64,000 bases of DNA, taken from NCBI RefSeq assembly GCF_011378905.1, contig NZ_WTPY01000001.1:1-64000 (forward strand), in the 5' to 3' direction. The notes beneath the pieces were generated by a model that saw nothing but the letters and a program-made list of their open reading frames with translations, did not search any database and was not told the origin of the DNA. Position 1 is the first letter of the stretch. Each line of letters opens with the position of its first letter. Below are positions 17,989 through 27,017 of the stretch, piece after piece. The position numbers were made by a program, and so were the translations under genes. This stretch comes from Paraglaciecola sp. 20A4 (GTDB lineage: Bacteria; Pseudomonadota; Gammaproteobacteria; Enterobacterales; Alteromonadaceae).

Positions 17989-18242
17989 TGATTTTCACAG
18001 TGTGTGTAATGCACAATTTAAAATCCAGCTATTAATTTCAAGGGATCAAATTTTTTATTGTGAATATATCAAAACTAGTAGGGTGAATTGAAGAAGTTAA
18101 TCTTTAGTAACTGGGGAGATATTTTTTGAGTCATTGTTCAGGATTAGTTTTATTTTAGCCCAAAACATCTTTGGCTAGTGGTCACAATCTGGTCACAGGA
18201 AATAGAATGTTAGTGGTTAGTAACTTGGTAGGCCTTTAGAAA
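17989..18242. other. Non-coding spacer downstream of the tandem esterase gene
   Basis: No gene, clear terminator or repeat is visible between the esterase stop codon and the tRNA gene. The sequence is AT-rich and lacks a frame with a ribosome site. Confidence 0.4.
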
Positions 18243-18319
18243 TGGTGCACCCGACGAGATTCGAACTCATGACCTTTGCCTCCGGAGGGCAACGCTCTAT
18301 CCAGCTGAGCTACGGGTGC
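18243..18319 (-). tRNA. tRNA-Arg (anticodon CCG)
   Basis: The reverse complement folds as a 77-base tRNA. The acceptor stem is GCACCCG paired with CGGGTGC, the D-arm contains AGCTCAGCTGGATAGAGC, and the anticodon stem TTGCC/GGCAA encloses the loop CTCCGGA with anticodon CCG. The T-arm contains the GTTCGAATC core, and the discriminator A and 3' CCA are encoded. Arg-CCG tRNAs read the CGG codon. No integrase or attachment-site duplication is seen beside it. Confidence 0.96.
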
Positions 18320-18506
18320 TTCATTTTGTGAGCGCTGATTCTAATGAAATACAGCGCTTTTTCCACTGTTATTTAGTTTTATTCTTTCAGATCTATCTTC
18401 AGAGTCCACTTTCGAGTTTTAACCAGCCCTAGATTTCATAATGAAGTTGTCATATTGGTGTGGTATTCCCTTTTGCTCATTGATTATTTAACAAATTAAA
18501 TTTGAA

Positions 18507-18524
18507 GTTATGTGATAACATAAC
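18507..18524. promoter_or_regulatory. Palindromic operator candidate upstream of the phoX-like gene
   Basis: GTTATGT and ACATAAC form a perfect 7-base inverted repeat around GATA, 42 bases before the ATG of the phosphatase gene. A symmetric 18-base site in this position fits a repressor or activator operator. It does not match the Pho box direct-repeat pattern I would expect for PhoB, so the regulator is unknown. Confidence 0.4.
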
Positions 18525-18565
18525 ATTTAATTTATTGTTTTTATTTAAACATTTTGGGCGAGATT

Positions 18566-19951
18566 ATGGTTTCTAGAAGACAGTTCACGTTGGGGGCAAG
18601 TGCGTTGGCGTTTGGTGGCTTAACGGCGAGTTACTTTGGAAAAGTGAGCGCGGCTTCTTTGCTACAAAACACTCATGGGTTTGGCCCGCTGGTAGCAGAT
18701 CCTAATAACTTATTAGATTTGCCCGCTGGATTTGAGTATCAGGTTATTTCTCAGTTAGGGGAAAAGATGACTGATGGCTTTACCGTGCCGGATAGAGCCG
18801 ACGGCATGGGCTGTTTCGGGTTGGACGAAGAGCGCGTGGCGCTTATCCGTAACCATGAGTTGCATCCACGGGACTTAATAAAAGCTGAGCAGAGCATTAA
18901 GCAGCACAAAAGCACTTTAGCTTATGATCAGAACATTAACGGTGTGGCGCTACCTGGGGGAACCAGTAAGCTGGTGTATAACCTGAAAACCAAAACCCTT
19001 GAAGAGCAGTTCTTAACCTTGGTCGGCACAGTGCGTAATTGCGCAGGTGGGGCGACTCCCTGGAATACGTGGTTGACCTGTGAAGAGTCAGTGCTTAAGG
19101 CTGGTTCAGGTGTATCCAAATCCCATGGTTATATTTTTGAAGTGCCAGCCACGGCAGAAGGGTTAATTGAGCCAAAGCCATTAACCGCCATGGGGCGTTT
19201 TAACCATGAAGCCGCTGCAGTCGACCCGCGAACCGGTATTGTGTATTTGACTGAGGATCGCGGCGACAGTTTGTTTTATCGATTTATCCCTAATCAGCGC
19301 GAGCAGCTCGACCAAGGTGGCCAACTACAAGCCTTAGTTCTTAAAGGTACTACTGGCGTTAAAGGCAGCCAAGGCTACGATACCCGCAATTGGGAAACGC
19401 AACAGATGTCACTACAAGAATGGACAGATGCCCTGTGGGTAGATTTAGATAACCCTGAAAGCCCTGAAGACGATTTACGTGCCCGGGGTTTTAAAGACGG
19501 GGCTGCTTTGTTTGCTCGTGGTGAAGGGATCCACTGGGGAGACAACGAATTGTATTTTTGCTGCACCAATGGCGGTAGCAAGCAGTTAGGGCAGATTATG
19601 CGCTATCAACCTTCTGCTTTTGAGGGGCAAGCACTAGAGGCGGAAGCACCGGGAAGGCTGCAGCTGTTCTTACAAAGCGAAGATGAATCGTTATACAACT
19701 TCGGCGATAATCTGACCGTTACCCCCTACGGGCATCTTTTGGTGTGTGAAGATCAATATACTGATGTAGTAGAAAACCATTTACGCGGCGTTACGCCACA
19801 AGGTGAAGCTTACGATTTTGCGCGTTTGCACTTGCAAACTGAATTGGCTGGGGCGTGTTTCTCGCCTGAGGGTTCAGTCTTGTTTGTTAACCTGTATTCA
19901 CCCACCAGAACCTTAGCCATCAGAGGGCCTTGGGATACGTTTGCTGGTTAA
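18566..19951 (+). CDS. PhoX-family phosphatase (DUF839), Tat-exported
   Basis: A 461-residue protein whose N-terminus has a twin-arginine signal, SRRQFTLGASALAFGG, so it should be exported folded to the periplasm. The body is the PhoX/DUF839 fold; PhoX proteins are Ca/Fe-dependent alkaline phosphatases that release phosphate from organic esters. Visible conserved stretches are DLPAGFEYQVIS, RNHELHP, CAGGATPWNTWLTCEES (with the conserved Cys and Glu), GRFNHEAAAVDPRTGIVYLTED and GDNLTVTPYGHLLVCEDQY. I chose ATG 18566, which places the Arg pair directly at the N-terminus; a TTG four codons upstream is the alternative. It is not part of the sugar locus, whose genes face it from the other side of a terminator. 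Some DUF839 proteins have no proven phosphatase activity. Confidence 0.85.
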   Translation: MVSRRQFTLGASALAFGGLTASYFGKVSAASLLQNTHGFGPLVADPNNLLDLPAGFEYQVISQLGEKMTDGFTVPDRADGMGCFGLDEERVALIRNHELHPRDLIKAEQSIKQHKSTLAYDQNINGVALPGGTSKLVYNLKTKTLEEQFLTLVGTVRNCAGGATPWNTWLTCEESVLKAGSGVSKSHGYIFEVPATAEGLIEPKPLTAMGRFNHEAAAVDPRTGIVYLTEDRGDSLFYRFIPNQREQLDQGGQLQALVLKGTTGVKGSQGYDTRNWETQQMSLQEWTDALWVDLDNPESPEDDLRARGFKDGAALFARGEGIHWGDNELYFCCTNGGSKQLGQIMRYQPSAFEGQALEAEAPGRLQLFLQSEDESLYNFGDNLTVTPYGHLLVCEDQYTDVVENHLRGVTPQGEAYDFARLHLQTELAGACFSPEGSVLFVNLYSPTRTLAIRGPWDTFAG

Positions 19952-20002
19952 TATTAATGTTATGTAAAGGCTAGTAATTCAGCTAATAAACAAACAATAA
20001 AA

Positions 20003-20045
20003 AGCCTGCATGAAACCAAAGGGGACACAGTGTTTCATGCAGGCT
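20003..20045 (-). terminator. Rho-independent terminator for the minus-strand sugar operon
   Basis: AGCCTGCATGAAAC (20003-20016) and GTTTCATGCAGGCT (20032-20045) form a perfect 14-base stem with a 15-base loop. Read on the minus strand the stem is followed by TTTTATTGTTTG, a typical U-rich tail. It therefore ends transcription from the epimerase gene and may also stop phoX transcription from the other side. Confidence 0.8.
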
Positions 20046-20117
20046 AGTACTACCCGTTTACAGCGTTTGCTTTACTGATAGCGTTTACAAGGGGCTACAG
20101 CAAGCTCTTGGTCTGGC

Positions 20118-21332
20118 TTACGTCATTGGGTGGCGACGTAATAGCTCGAGTACGTCGTAACAAGCGCCCATGGTGTGATAATCCGTTTTGCCTATGGGGC
20201 TTTTTAGCTCGTCAATTTTTTGGTTGTCGTGGGTCAGTATTCTAAACCACGCACCGTATTTGTGATCTACCATATGCCGCCAAGAGTATTGCCAAATTTT
20301 GTCGTACCATTGTTGATAAACTGCGTCACCCGTGTGGTGATGGAGGTAGGCTGCACAGCACATTGATTCTGCTTGAACCCAGAAGTATTTGTCATTGTCG
20401 CAAATGTTCATATCTGGTGCGAAACCGTAAAATATGCCACCATTTTCTTTGTCCCATGCGACCGATAATGACTTATCAAATAGGGCTTTTGCGCGTTGAA
20501 TTAACCACGGACGTTGGTCGTGTTTAGCAATAAATAATAGTAACTTGGCCCATTCTGTTTGGTGGCCAGGTTGAAACCCCCAAGGGCGAAATAGGTTTTT
20601 CGGATCGTCTTTGTTGTACTCAAGGTCGACTTGCCAATTGAGATCGTAATGTTCCCAAATTAAACCGCCCATTAGCGCTGCTTGTTGATTGGTCATCTTG
20701 TCTGCTAAGGCGATAGCGCGATCAAGAAAGCGACGTTCGTTACTGGCTTCATATGCCGCTATTAACGCTTCACAGGTGTGCATATTGGCATTTTGACCGC
20801 GATAGTTATCACATACACTGAAATCGGCATTGCATTGGTCTTTGTAAAGGCCTGCGCTTGCATCCCAGAAGTGGGTTTCCATGGTGTCGAACGTGTCACT
20901 TAGGTATTCACGCGCTTCTTCTAAGCCTGCGCGCAACGCCCAGCTGTAAGCGAGGATCACGAACGCAAAGCCATAACAGTGATTGGTTTGATCTTTTACG
21001 CTGACAACGCCGTCTTGCACGTCTATTAGCCAGTTATAACCGCCCGTTTCGGGTATGTAATGAGCGCTGCGAATAAATGCAATACCAGACTTTACCCGTG
21101 CTAGATATTTGGCTTCGCCGAATTCTTGATAGGCACGGGCATAGTTAAAGACAAAACGGGTTGAGCTCACTAGGTGGCGGGTGCCTTTGTCGTACACATC
21201 GCCGTTGTCTAGGAAGTTTTGATAGAAGCCGCCATGGGGGTCATCTACGTTGGCTTCGTAAAACTTGAGCGTGTCGCTTATATGGTCAAGCAGAAACGTA
21301 GGGCTAGTAAATTTTGGTGCGCTATTTGTCAT
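20118..21332 (-). CDS. AGE-family sugar isomerase/epimerase, mannose-isomerase-like
   Basis: A cytoplasmic (alpha/alpha)6-barrel enzyme of 404 residues in the N-acylglucosamine 2-epimerase family. It resembles the mannose isomerase / YihS branch more than GlcNAc epimerases: GGFYQNFLDNGD, KGTRHLVSSTRFVFNYA (catalytic-site Arg/His region), NMHTCEALIAAYEA, WGFQPGHQTEWAKLLL and YFWVQAESM are present. Mannose isomerases interconvert mannose and fructose. AGGAGATTAAG gives a strong ribosome site, and the glycosidase gene ends 19 bases upstream, so the two form one operon. Conversion of mannose released by that glycosidase to fructose fits. Cellobiose 2-epimerase activity is the main alternative. 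Confidence 0.85.
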   Translation of the reverse strand: MTNSAPKFTSPTFLLDHISDTLKFYEANVDDPHGGFYQNFLDNGDVYDKGTRHLVSSTRFVFNYARAYQEFGEAKYLARVKSGIAFIRSAHYIPETGGYNWLIDVQDGVVSVKDQTNHCYGFAFVILAYSWALRAGLEEAREYLSDTFDTMETHFWDASAGLYKDQCNADFSVCDNYRGQNANMHTCEALIAAYEASNERRFLDRAIALADKMTNQQAALMGGLIWEHYDLNWQVDLEYNKDDPKNLFRPWGFQPGHQTEWAKLLLFIAKHDQRPWLIQRAKALFDKSLSVAWDKENGGIFYGFAPDMNICDNDKYFWVQAESMCCAAYLHHHTGDAVYQQWYDKIWQYSWRHMVDHKYGAWFRILTHDNQKIDELKSPIGKTDYHTMGACYDVLELLRRHPMT

Positions 21333-21351
21333 CTTAATCTCCTGACGTTAC

Positions 21352-22650
21352 CTAAAGTAACCAGTGCAACGCGATAGCCGCGGTCCACGAGAAGTCTTTA
21401 CCACCACAACCAGCACCGGTTTCAGGGTTAAAGTATTCGTAATAACCGGACAAATCGACTAATGCACGACAGTCGCTACGTAGTTTATCAGCGGTGTCTT
21501 GAAAGCCTTCACTTTCAAAGCCTAGGGCTATCATCCAGTTGATGTGTAACCAGATAGGCCCACGCCAGTAACGTTGTGGCTCGTAACGACTTTCTTCTGG
21601 GTGAGTAGAGGCGATGCAGTATTGACTCGCTGCGTTCCACTGTTTGGCCTTGGTGTTTAAGATTTCTTTTTGCTGCGCGTCAGCTAAGCCTGCAAATAAA
21701 GTCAGCATACCGGCTGACGTACGCACTTTACACAAGGTGTCTGTTAATACGTTGCGGCAATAGAAGTACTCTGACTCAGGGCACCACAGGGTTGAAATAG
21801 CACTTTGCGTAAGCTTAATGCGCTGAGCAATCATATCTAAGCGCTCATCTTTAATGCCTAATGTTTCACCCAAAGCGAGTATATCTTTACTGCCCTTGTG
21901 CAAAATAGCGATGATACCGATGTCGTTTACCTTGTAAGGGCACTCATTGAAGATCACTTCACTGTCGAATTTATGCTTCTTAAAGAAGTCGACCAAAAAC
22001 AGAAAACGGTCATATTCACTTTTATGTGGACGTTGCGATGAATCAACATGGCCGAGGTCACGACGTTCATATTCCCAATCTACACAGGGTACTGCTGCTA
22101 GAGCTTCATCCCACGCTGGGCTGTTGTCCATGCCGGATTCCCAAGGGTGGTAACTAACGACTAAACCCGTATTGAGTGGATCCCGCTCTTTATACCACCA
22201 AAGGTGGTAGTCAACTAAGTTAGAAAATAATGATTCGGCTTTACTGCGCGCTAAGGCTTTATCGTCAGCTGTGTCGAGCATATCTTTGATGACACTTGCC
22301 ACCACGGGAGGCTGTGAAATAGACGTACTTTTTACCCGTTTATCTGAGCCCCAAATATCTGGACCCGGGAAATAAGTCGTGGAGTCTTGATGAAACAAGA
22401 TGTGCGGCACCATGCCGTTATCCCACTGACCGTCAAACAATACTTCCAATTCTTGCCATGCACGGGGTTCGTCGAAGTGTTTCCAACCTAAGGCGGTAAT
22501 AGCAGAGTCCCAGTTCCACTGGAATGGATACAAGCCATGGGTAGGCACAGTGTACCCACCAAGATCATTCGCAATCAGTGTCTCTTTGGCTTTTTCTATT
22601 AATGCAGCAGTATTTTCTGAAACATCTTTTCTATTAACATCGTAAGTCAT
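21352..22650 (-). CDS. GH63-like glycosidase, mannosyl/glucosylglycerate hydrolase type
   Basis: A cytoplasmic (alpha/alpha)6-barrel glycosidase of about 432 residues with the MGH1-like / GH63 pattern. The signatures are FQWNWDSAITALGW, GQWDNGMVPHILFH, YHPWESGMDNSPAWD (catalytic-acid region), QRYWRGPIWLHINW, YYEYFNPETGAG (general-base Glu region) and FSWTAAIALHWLL. Known bacterial members of this compact type hydrolyse alpha-mannosyl- or glucosylglycerate; larger GH63 members are alpha-glucosidases. I start at ATG 22650 (MTYDVNRKDV); the longer frame upstream begins in AT-rich spacer without a ribosome site. It is divergent from the TonB receptor gene. A glycerate kinase gene in the same locus supports a glycosyl-glycerate substrate. 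Confidence 0.82.
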   Translation of the reverse strand: MTYDVNRKDVSENTAALIEKAKETLIANDLGGYTVPTHGLYPFQWNWDSAITALGWKHFDEPRAWQELEVLFDGQWDNGMVPHILFHQDSTTYFPGPDIWGSDKRVKSTSISQPPVVASVIKDMLDTADDKALARSKAESLFSNLVDYHLWWYKERDPLNTGLVVSYHPWESGMDNSPAWDEALAAVPCVDWEYERRDLGHVDSSQRPHKSEYDRFLFLVDFFKKHKFDSEVIFNECPYKVNDIGIIAILHKGSKDILALGETLGIKDERLDMIAQRIKLTQSAISTLWCPESEYFYCRNVLTDTLCKVRTSAGMLTLFAGLADAQQKEILNTKAKQWNAASQYCIASTHPEESRYEPQRYWRGPIWLHINWMIALGFESEGFQDTADKLRSDCRALVDLSGYYEYFNPETGAGCGGKDFSWTAAIALHWLL

Positions 22651-22834
22651 AATGGGTGCTCTTTTTAGGATATTAGCTGATAAATGAATCTTAAAGCACT
22701 CATAATGGGTTGTAAATGTTTTTTTTGTGTGTTTAAATTCGATTTGTAGTAACAAATAAATAACATAACGTTAAACGTTCGCATCATTTATGACGAACAC
22801 ACTATTGACCATCTTTAAGAGATTGGAGAACACC
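22651..22834. promoter_or_regulatory. Divergent promoter region of the region B sugar locus
   Basis: The 184 bases between the glycosidase and receptor genes must drive both directions. Two dyads stand out: TAACGTTA (22766-22773), followed at once by another AACGTT (22774-22779), and GTTCG/CGAAC (22777-22781 and 22794-22798). They are plausible binding sites for the ROK regulator encoded at the end of the locus, but no footprint-like consensus is known to me. Confidence 0.45.
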
Positions 22835-25282
22835 ATGAAAATGACACCTATTACCTGTGCCGTATCGATACTTTTTGCTGCACCGTTATTTGCCCAAGAA
22901 GAAAAGACTGAGAAACCAAAGGCTGATGAATATGAAAACATCATTGTTACCGGTTCAAGCGTTGCGCGTACAGAAGCAGATACACCTGCTAAAACAACTC
23001 TGATTGGGAAAGACCAAATTGCGAACACAGGTTTTTCAAGTCAGGCAGACATATTGATGAGTGTTCCCGGTATTAAAGTGGAAGGTGGTGGTGGCGAAGT
23101 GGCAACCAACGCATTTGTAAGGGGTTTACCTTCAGGAGGGCAGTTCCAGTTTACGCCCCTTAATTACGATGGCATGCCTGCATTTCAGTCTGGGTTAACC
23201 TCTTCTGCACAGGATGTTTATTACCGCCCTGATATAGGTATAGAAAGAGTGGAATATGTTGGTGGTGGTGTATCTAACTTGTTCGGCCCTGGTTCCGTGG
23301 CAGGCATAATCAACTATATTTCTCGTAAAGGAAGTGACGACCCAGAAAGTACCGTTCAAGTAGAACTTGCCGAAGACGGTCGCATTAGAACAGACTTTTT
23401 CAATAGTGGTGCGTTATCAAGCGATGACAATATTTACTATGCTATCTCTGGTTTCTACCGTTACGACGAAGGCCCTCTAGATACTGGCCTACCCACTAAA
23501 GGTTACCAACTTAGAGGTAATATACGAAAAGAATTTGATGATGGTCATATCGCATTCCATGGTCAAATGATTAACGACAAAGTGCAATTCTTCTTACCAT
23601 TGCCTTTAGAGGGCGCATCGCGTGACCGATTAACAGGTAATGACGGTGAAACCGTTTATGTTGCCCAGACGGTAGCTGCCGCTGACCTAAGTTATCCTAC
23701 TGCGGATGGTACCTACGAGTCGCCTATTCGTGACGGTGTATCTACTGAAGGTGGTTCATTTGGTGTTGATTTTGAAAAAGAATTAACCGACACATGGCGC
23801 ATAAGCGGTAAAGCGAAAGCTGCAAGTTATGATCACCAATTCAACTTGTTCCTTGATGGCGACGGCATCGCCAATACGCCTGAGCCACAAAGTGGTTATG
23901 TTACCAACTCAGGTAGAACGGTAAATGGTGATTTGCTCAGTTCATTGGGCACGGCCAATTACACATGGTCTGAAACAGGTAATGCCTTACCAGACGATTA
24001 TTTAGTCTTCGGTAACCGTTTATTGGATCGCCAAAGAGACGGTGACTTTTTCAGCACTGAGTTTAACGTAACAGGTGAGCTAGAAGCAGGCGGCTTTGAC
24101 CATACTGTGAATATTGGTACGTTTTTCATTAACGCCTCGCAAATGGACTACAACATTATATCCAGTTACTTAGCTGATTTTAGTAATGGTAAGAATGCAC
24201 GTTTAGTTGACCTGTCTTTTACTAACGAAGCAGGAGAAACGGTTCAGTATTCTAAAAATGGGGTTGTAGGGCCAGGTACGAGTTATACCAACAAAGACCT
24301 AACCAGCAAGCGCATCGCATTTTATGTCACTGATCAACTCGAAAACGACAATTGGGCGTTCGATGTGGGTATGCGTGTAGAGCGAGCTGAAGGCACCACT
24401 AAGTCAGAAGGCAGTGAAGTCGTTGTAGTATCTGATGACCCGTCATTAGCCCCTAACCTGCAAGTGAATACTACAGGTAACGGTCGTTTCACTTATGGTG
24501 AAGTCGGTACCACAGAAGCCGCTTTCTCTGGTGCGCTGTTATACAAAATGGATGACAGCGACATGAACTTGTACGCTAACGCATCAAAAGGTTATTTCTT
24601 CCCACAAATTAGAAGTATCACTTTTAACGACAACGGTGAGCCACAAAGCTATGAAGGCGAAGATATTACGCTTGGCGCAATAGGTGTGAAGTACTTCCCG
24701 AAAGACTTATATATAGATGCATCATTGTTTGTTGCCAACCTAGATAATCGTCGTTCGGTTGATTTCGAAAATGATGGTTCAGGCGGTTTGCTTGAAGTGG
24801 TTAAGCAGCAGTCGACTGAAACCTCAGGTGCTGAAATTATTTCACGCTGGAATGTATCTGACGAAATCACGCTAGAAGGTAATATTACCTATCAAGATGC
24901 TGAATTTAGCGAAGGGGCTAATGTGGGTAAACAACCCAGAAGACAGCCTGAATTTACCGGTAACGCAGCGGTTTCTTATAACAACGGTTTTGTTGATGCA
25001 CGTTTAGGCGTGAGTTACTTCGGTGATTCTTACGCCAATGACGACAACTCAGTTGAATTAGATAGCCACACTATTGCCACCTTTAATGCGGGTTATTCTT
25101 GGGAGCTTAATAGCGACCAAGAAATAAGACTGGGCATTAGCGTATGGAATCTATTTGACAGTGAAGGGATTACGGAAGGGTCTCCGCGTCAAGGCAATAG
25201 CCAAGTATCCGGTGGTGAGTTCTTTATTGGACGCCCGGTATTACCTCGTCGTGTGAGCCTGACCGCTCGGTATGATTTTTAA
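22835..25282 (+). CDS. TonB-dependent outer-membrane receptor (region B)
   Basis: An 815-residue outer-membrane transporter. ATG 22835 is preceded by GGAGAA and opens a clear signal peptide ending PLFAQ, followed by a TonB-box-like YENIIVTGSS. The plug domain includes DILMSVPGIKVEGGG, IERVEYVGGG and GSVAGIINYISRKG. The barrel ends RVSLTARYDF with a terminal Phe. It should bring the glycosidic substrate over the outer membrane for the symporter encoded 145 bases downstream. No SusD partner is present, in keeping with gammaproteobacterial receptors. Confidence 0.9.
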   Translation: MKMTPITCAVSILFAAPLFAQEEKTEKPKADEYENIIVTGSSVARTEADTPAKTTLIGKDQIANTGFSSQADILMSVPGIKVEGGGGEVATNAFVRGLPSGGQFQFTPLNYDGMPAFQSGLTSSAQDVYYRPDIGIERVEYVGGGVSNLFGPGSVAGIINYISRKGSDDPESTVQVELAEDGRIRTDFFNSGALSSDDNIYYAISGFYRYDEGPLDTGLPTKGYQLRGNIRKEFDDGHIAFHGQMINDKVQFFLPLPLEGASRDRLTGNDGETVYVAQTVAAADLSYPTADGTYESPIRDGVSTEGGSFGVDFEKELTDTWRISGKAKAASYDHQFNLFLDGDGIANTPEPQSGYVTNSGRTVNGDLLSSLGTANYTWSETGNALPDDYLVFGNRLLDRQRDGDFFSTEFNVTGELEAGGFDHTVNIGTFFINASQMDYNIISSYLADFSNGKNARLVDLSFTNEAGETVQYSKNGVVGPGTSYTNKDLTSKRIAFYVTDQLENDNWAFDVGMRVERAEGTTKSEGSEVVVVSDDPSLAPNLQVNTTGNGRFTYGEVGTTEAAFSGALLYKMDDSDMNLYANASKGYFFPQIRSITFNDNGEPQSYEGEDITLGAIGVKYFPKDLYIDASLFVANLDNRRSVDFENDGSGGLLEVVKQQSTETSGAEIISRWNVSDEITLEGNITYQDAEFSEGANVGKQPRRQPEFTGNAAVSYNNGFVDARLGVSYFGDSYANDDNSVELDSHTIATFNAGYSWELNSDQEIRLGISVWNLFDSEGITEGSPRQGNSQVSGGEFFIGRPVLPRRVSLTARYDF

Positions 25283-25325
25283 TTGAGTGTATTGGTGTCT
25301 GCTTGCGCCATTTAGGTTGAGTAGC

Positions 25326-25355
25326 TTACCCACTGGAAAAGATCCCAGTGGGTAA
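25326..25355 (+). terminator. Hairpin between receptor and symporter genes
   Basis: TTACCCACTGG (25326-25336) and CCAGTGGGTAA (25345-25355) pair perfectly over 11 bases with an 8-base loop. The tail (CTATTCACCGTTCTTTT) is only weakly T-rich. It may be a partial terminator or an mRNA-processing element that lowers expression of downstream genes relative to the receptor. Confidence 0.55.
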
Positions 25356-25427
25356 CTATTCACCGTTCTTTTAATTTAGTAGCACAAACGGTATGGTTTT
25401 CGTTCGTGAAGATATGTGAAGAAAATT

Positions 25428-27008
25428 ATGAATACACTAGATTTTTTAATTGTTGCATTGTATTTGGTGGCGTTGTTAGTCATGGGATTTATGCTGCGAG
25501 AACAGACAAATAAAAGCGACTATTTTCTGGGTGGGAAAAGTCTAGGATGGAAACCCTTGGCGTTGTCGGTCATGGCCACTCAGCTTTCTGCTATTAGTTT
25601 TATTTCTGCCCCCGCTTTTGTGGGGTTGCGTGAAGGTGGCGGTTTGCAATGGCTTTCCTATGAATTAGGTGTGCCGTTAGCTATGTTGCTGGTGTTATCC
25701 ACTATTTTACCCAAGTTATACCGCGCCGGGATCGTTAGTATTTATGATTACCTCGAAACCCGTTTTGGCCGCTCTACTCGGGTATTGATCAGTATTGTTT
25801 TTCAATTTAGTCGGGCGTTCGCTACCGGCATTATGATTTATGCGGTATCCCTTATTCTGCAAGGCACCATGGGTATCGAAGCGTGGCAAGCTATCTTGCT
25901 AACAGGTGTCATTACGGTACTTTATTCACTGCAAGGGGGCATGAAAGCGGTCGTTTACGGCGATGCCATTCAAATGATCATTATTGTATTAGGTACAATC
26001 GCCTGTATTGGGTACGGTCTGCACTACCTAGGTGGCATTGACGCATTCGTAGCTAATGTCGATCCAAATCGCCTGGAAGCGATTAAGTTTGACTCATACG
26101 GCTTTAGCGGTGACGGCTTTGGCTTTTGGCCAATGATTTTTGGTGGCGTAGTATTGTACGCGTCATATTATGGTTGCGACCAAACTCAGGCGCAACGAGC
26201 ACTATCAGCTAAAGACCCAAAAAACCTACGTTATATGATTTTAGCTAACGGAGTTATTCGTTTCCCCATCACTATTTTGTACTGCTTGTCCGGTTTAATT
26301 GTGGGCACGCTAGCCATGACAGAGCCAAGCTTTATGGCAAAAATCCCAGCTGACAATCCTGATTGGATGATGCCCATGTTTATTCTTGACTACTTGCCTC
26401 ATGGCTTAATTGGCTTATTGGTTGTGGCTATTTTGGCTGCTGCTATGTCGTCATTGAGCTCAGCCATCAACTCTCTGTCTGCGGTGACCATCGAAGATTA
26501 CTGCCGCATTACCAACAAAGAAGTGAGCCAAGAAAGTTATTTGAAATTGGCGAAATACATGGGCTTGGGCTGGGGGGCTGTCACCCTAATATTGTCGCTG
26601 TATGCAGGCAATATTGCGCCCACTATTATTGAAGCTATCAATAAAGTCGGGTCATTGTTTTATGGACCAATCCTAGCGGTATTCTTGCTTGCAGTGCTAA
26701 CGAAAAGTACATCAAGCCTGCACGTCAATATTGGGTTAGTCAGCGGTGTTTTGTTTAACTTATTAATATCGTTTATTGCACCCGATATTTTCTGGTTTTG
26801 GTGGAACTTCATTGGTTTTGTTGTGACGGTGATGATGGCAGTGCTAATGAGTAAAATTAAGCCTTTCACTTATCAACCTAACGATGAGGAATTGGCCGCG
26901 GCGCCTGTCTCTTTGTCCATTCTTACTGTTAAGGATGTGGTGATATTGCTTAGCATGTTCGGTGCGATGATTGCTTTCTGTTTGTATATTCCAACGGCGT
27001 TTGTTTAA
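25428..27008 (+). CDS. Sodium:solute symporter (SSS family)
   Basis: An inner-membrane Na+-coupled transporter of 526 residues with about 13-14 membrane segments. Family features are YFLGGKSLGWKPLALSVMATQLSAISF near the N-terminus (quoted in part: YFLGGKSLGW), GIVSIYDYLETRFG, LQGGMKAVVYGDAIQM and the sodium-site segment AAAMSSLSSAINSLSAV. ATG 25428 follows GAAGAAA; a GTG four codons upstream is the alternative. It stands between the TonB receptor and the glycerate kinase genes and ends only 9 bases before the latter. Its cargo is probably the intact glycosyl-glycerate, because the glycosidase lacks a signal peptide. Unlike the region A symporter it has no extra propeller domain. Confidence 0.92.
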   Translation: MNTLDFLIVALYLVALLVMGFMLREQTNKSDYFLGGKSLGWKPLALSVMATQLSAISFISAPAFVGLREGGGLQWLSYELGVPLAMLLVLSTILPKLYRAGIVSIYDYLETRFGRSTRVLISIVFQFSRAFATGIMIYAVSLILQGTMGIEAWQAILLTGVITVLYSLQGGMKAVVYGDAIQMIIIVLGTIACIGYGLHYLGGIDAFVANVDPNRLEAIKFDSYGFSGDGFGFWPMIFGGVVLYASYYGCDQTQAQRALSAKDPKNLRYMILANGVIRFPITILYCLSGLIVGTLAMTEPSFMAKIPADNPDWMMPMFILDYLPHGLIGLLVVAILAAAMSSLSSAINSLSAVTIEDYCRITNKEVSQESYLKLAKYMGLGWGAVTLILSLYAGNIAPTIIEAINKVGSLFYGPILAVFLLAVLTKSTSSLHVNIGLVSGVLFNLLISFIAPDIFWFWWNFIGFVVTVMMAVLMSKIKPFTYQPNDEELAAAPVSLSILTVKDVVILLSMFGAMIAFCLYIPTAFV

Positions 27009-27017
27009 GGTTATTCC

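Noticed and set aside
18243-18319. tRNA gene as an integration site of a mobile element
   Set aside because: No integrase gene, no direct repeat of the tRNA 3' end and no composition break nearby were seen.
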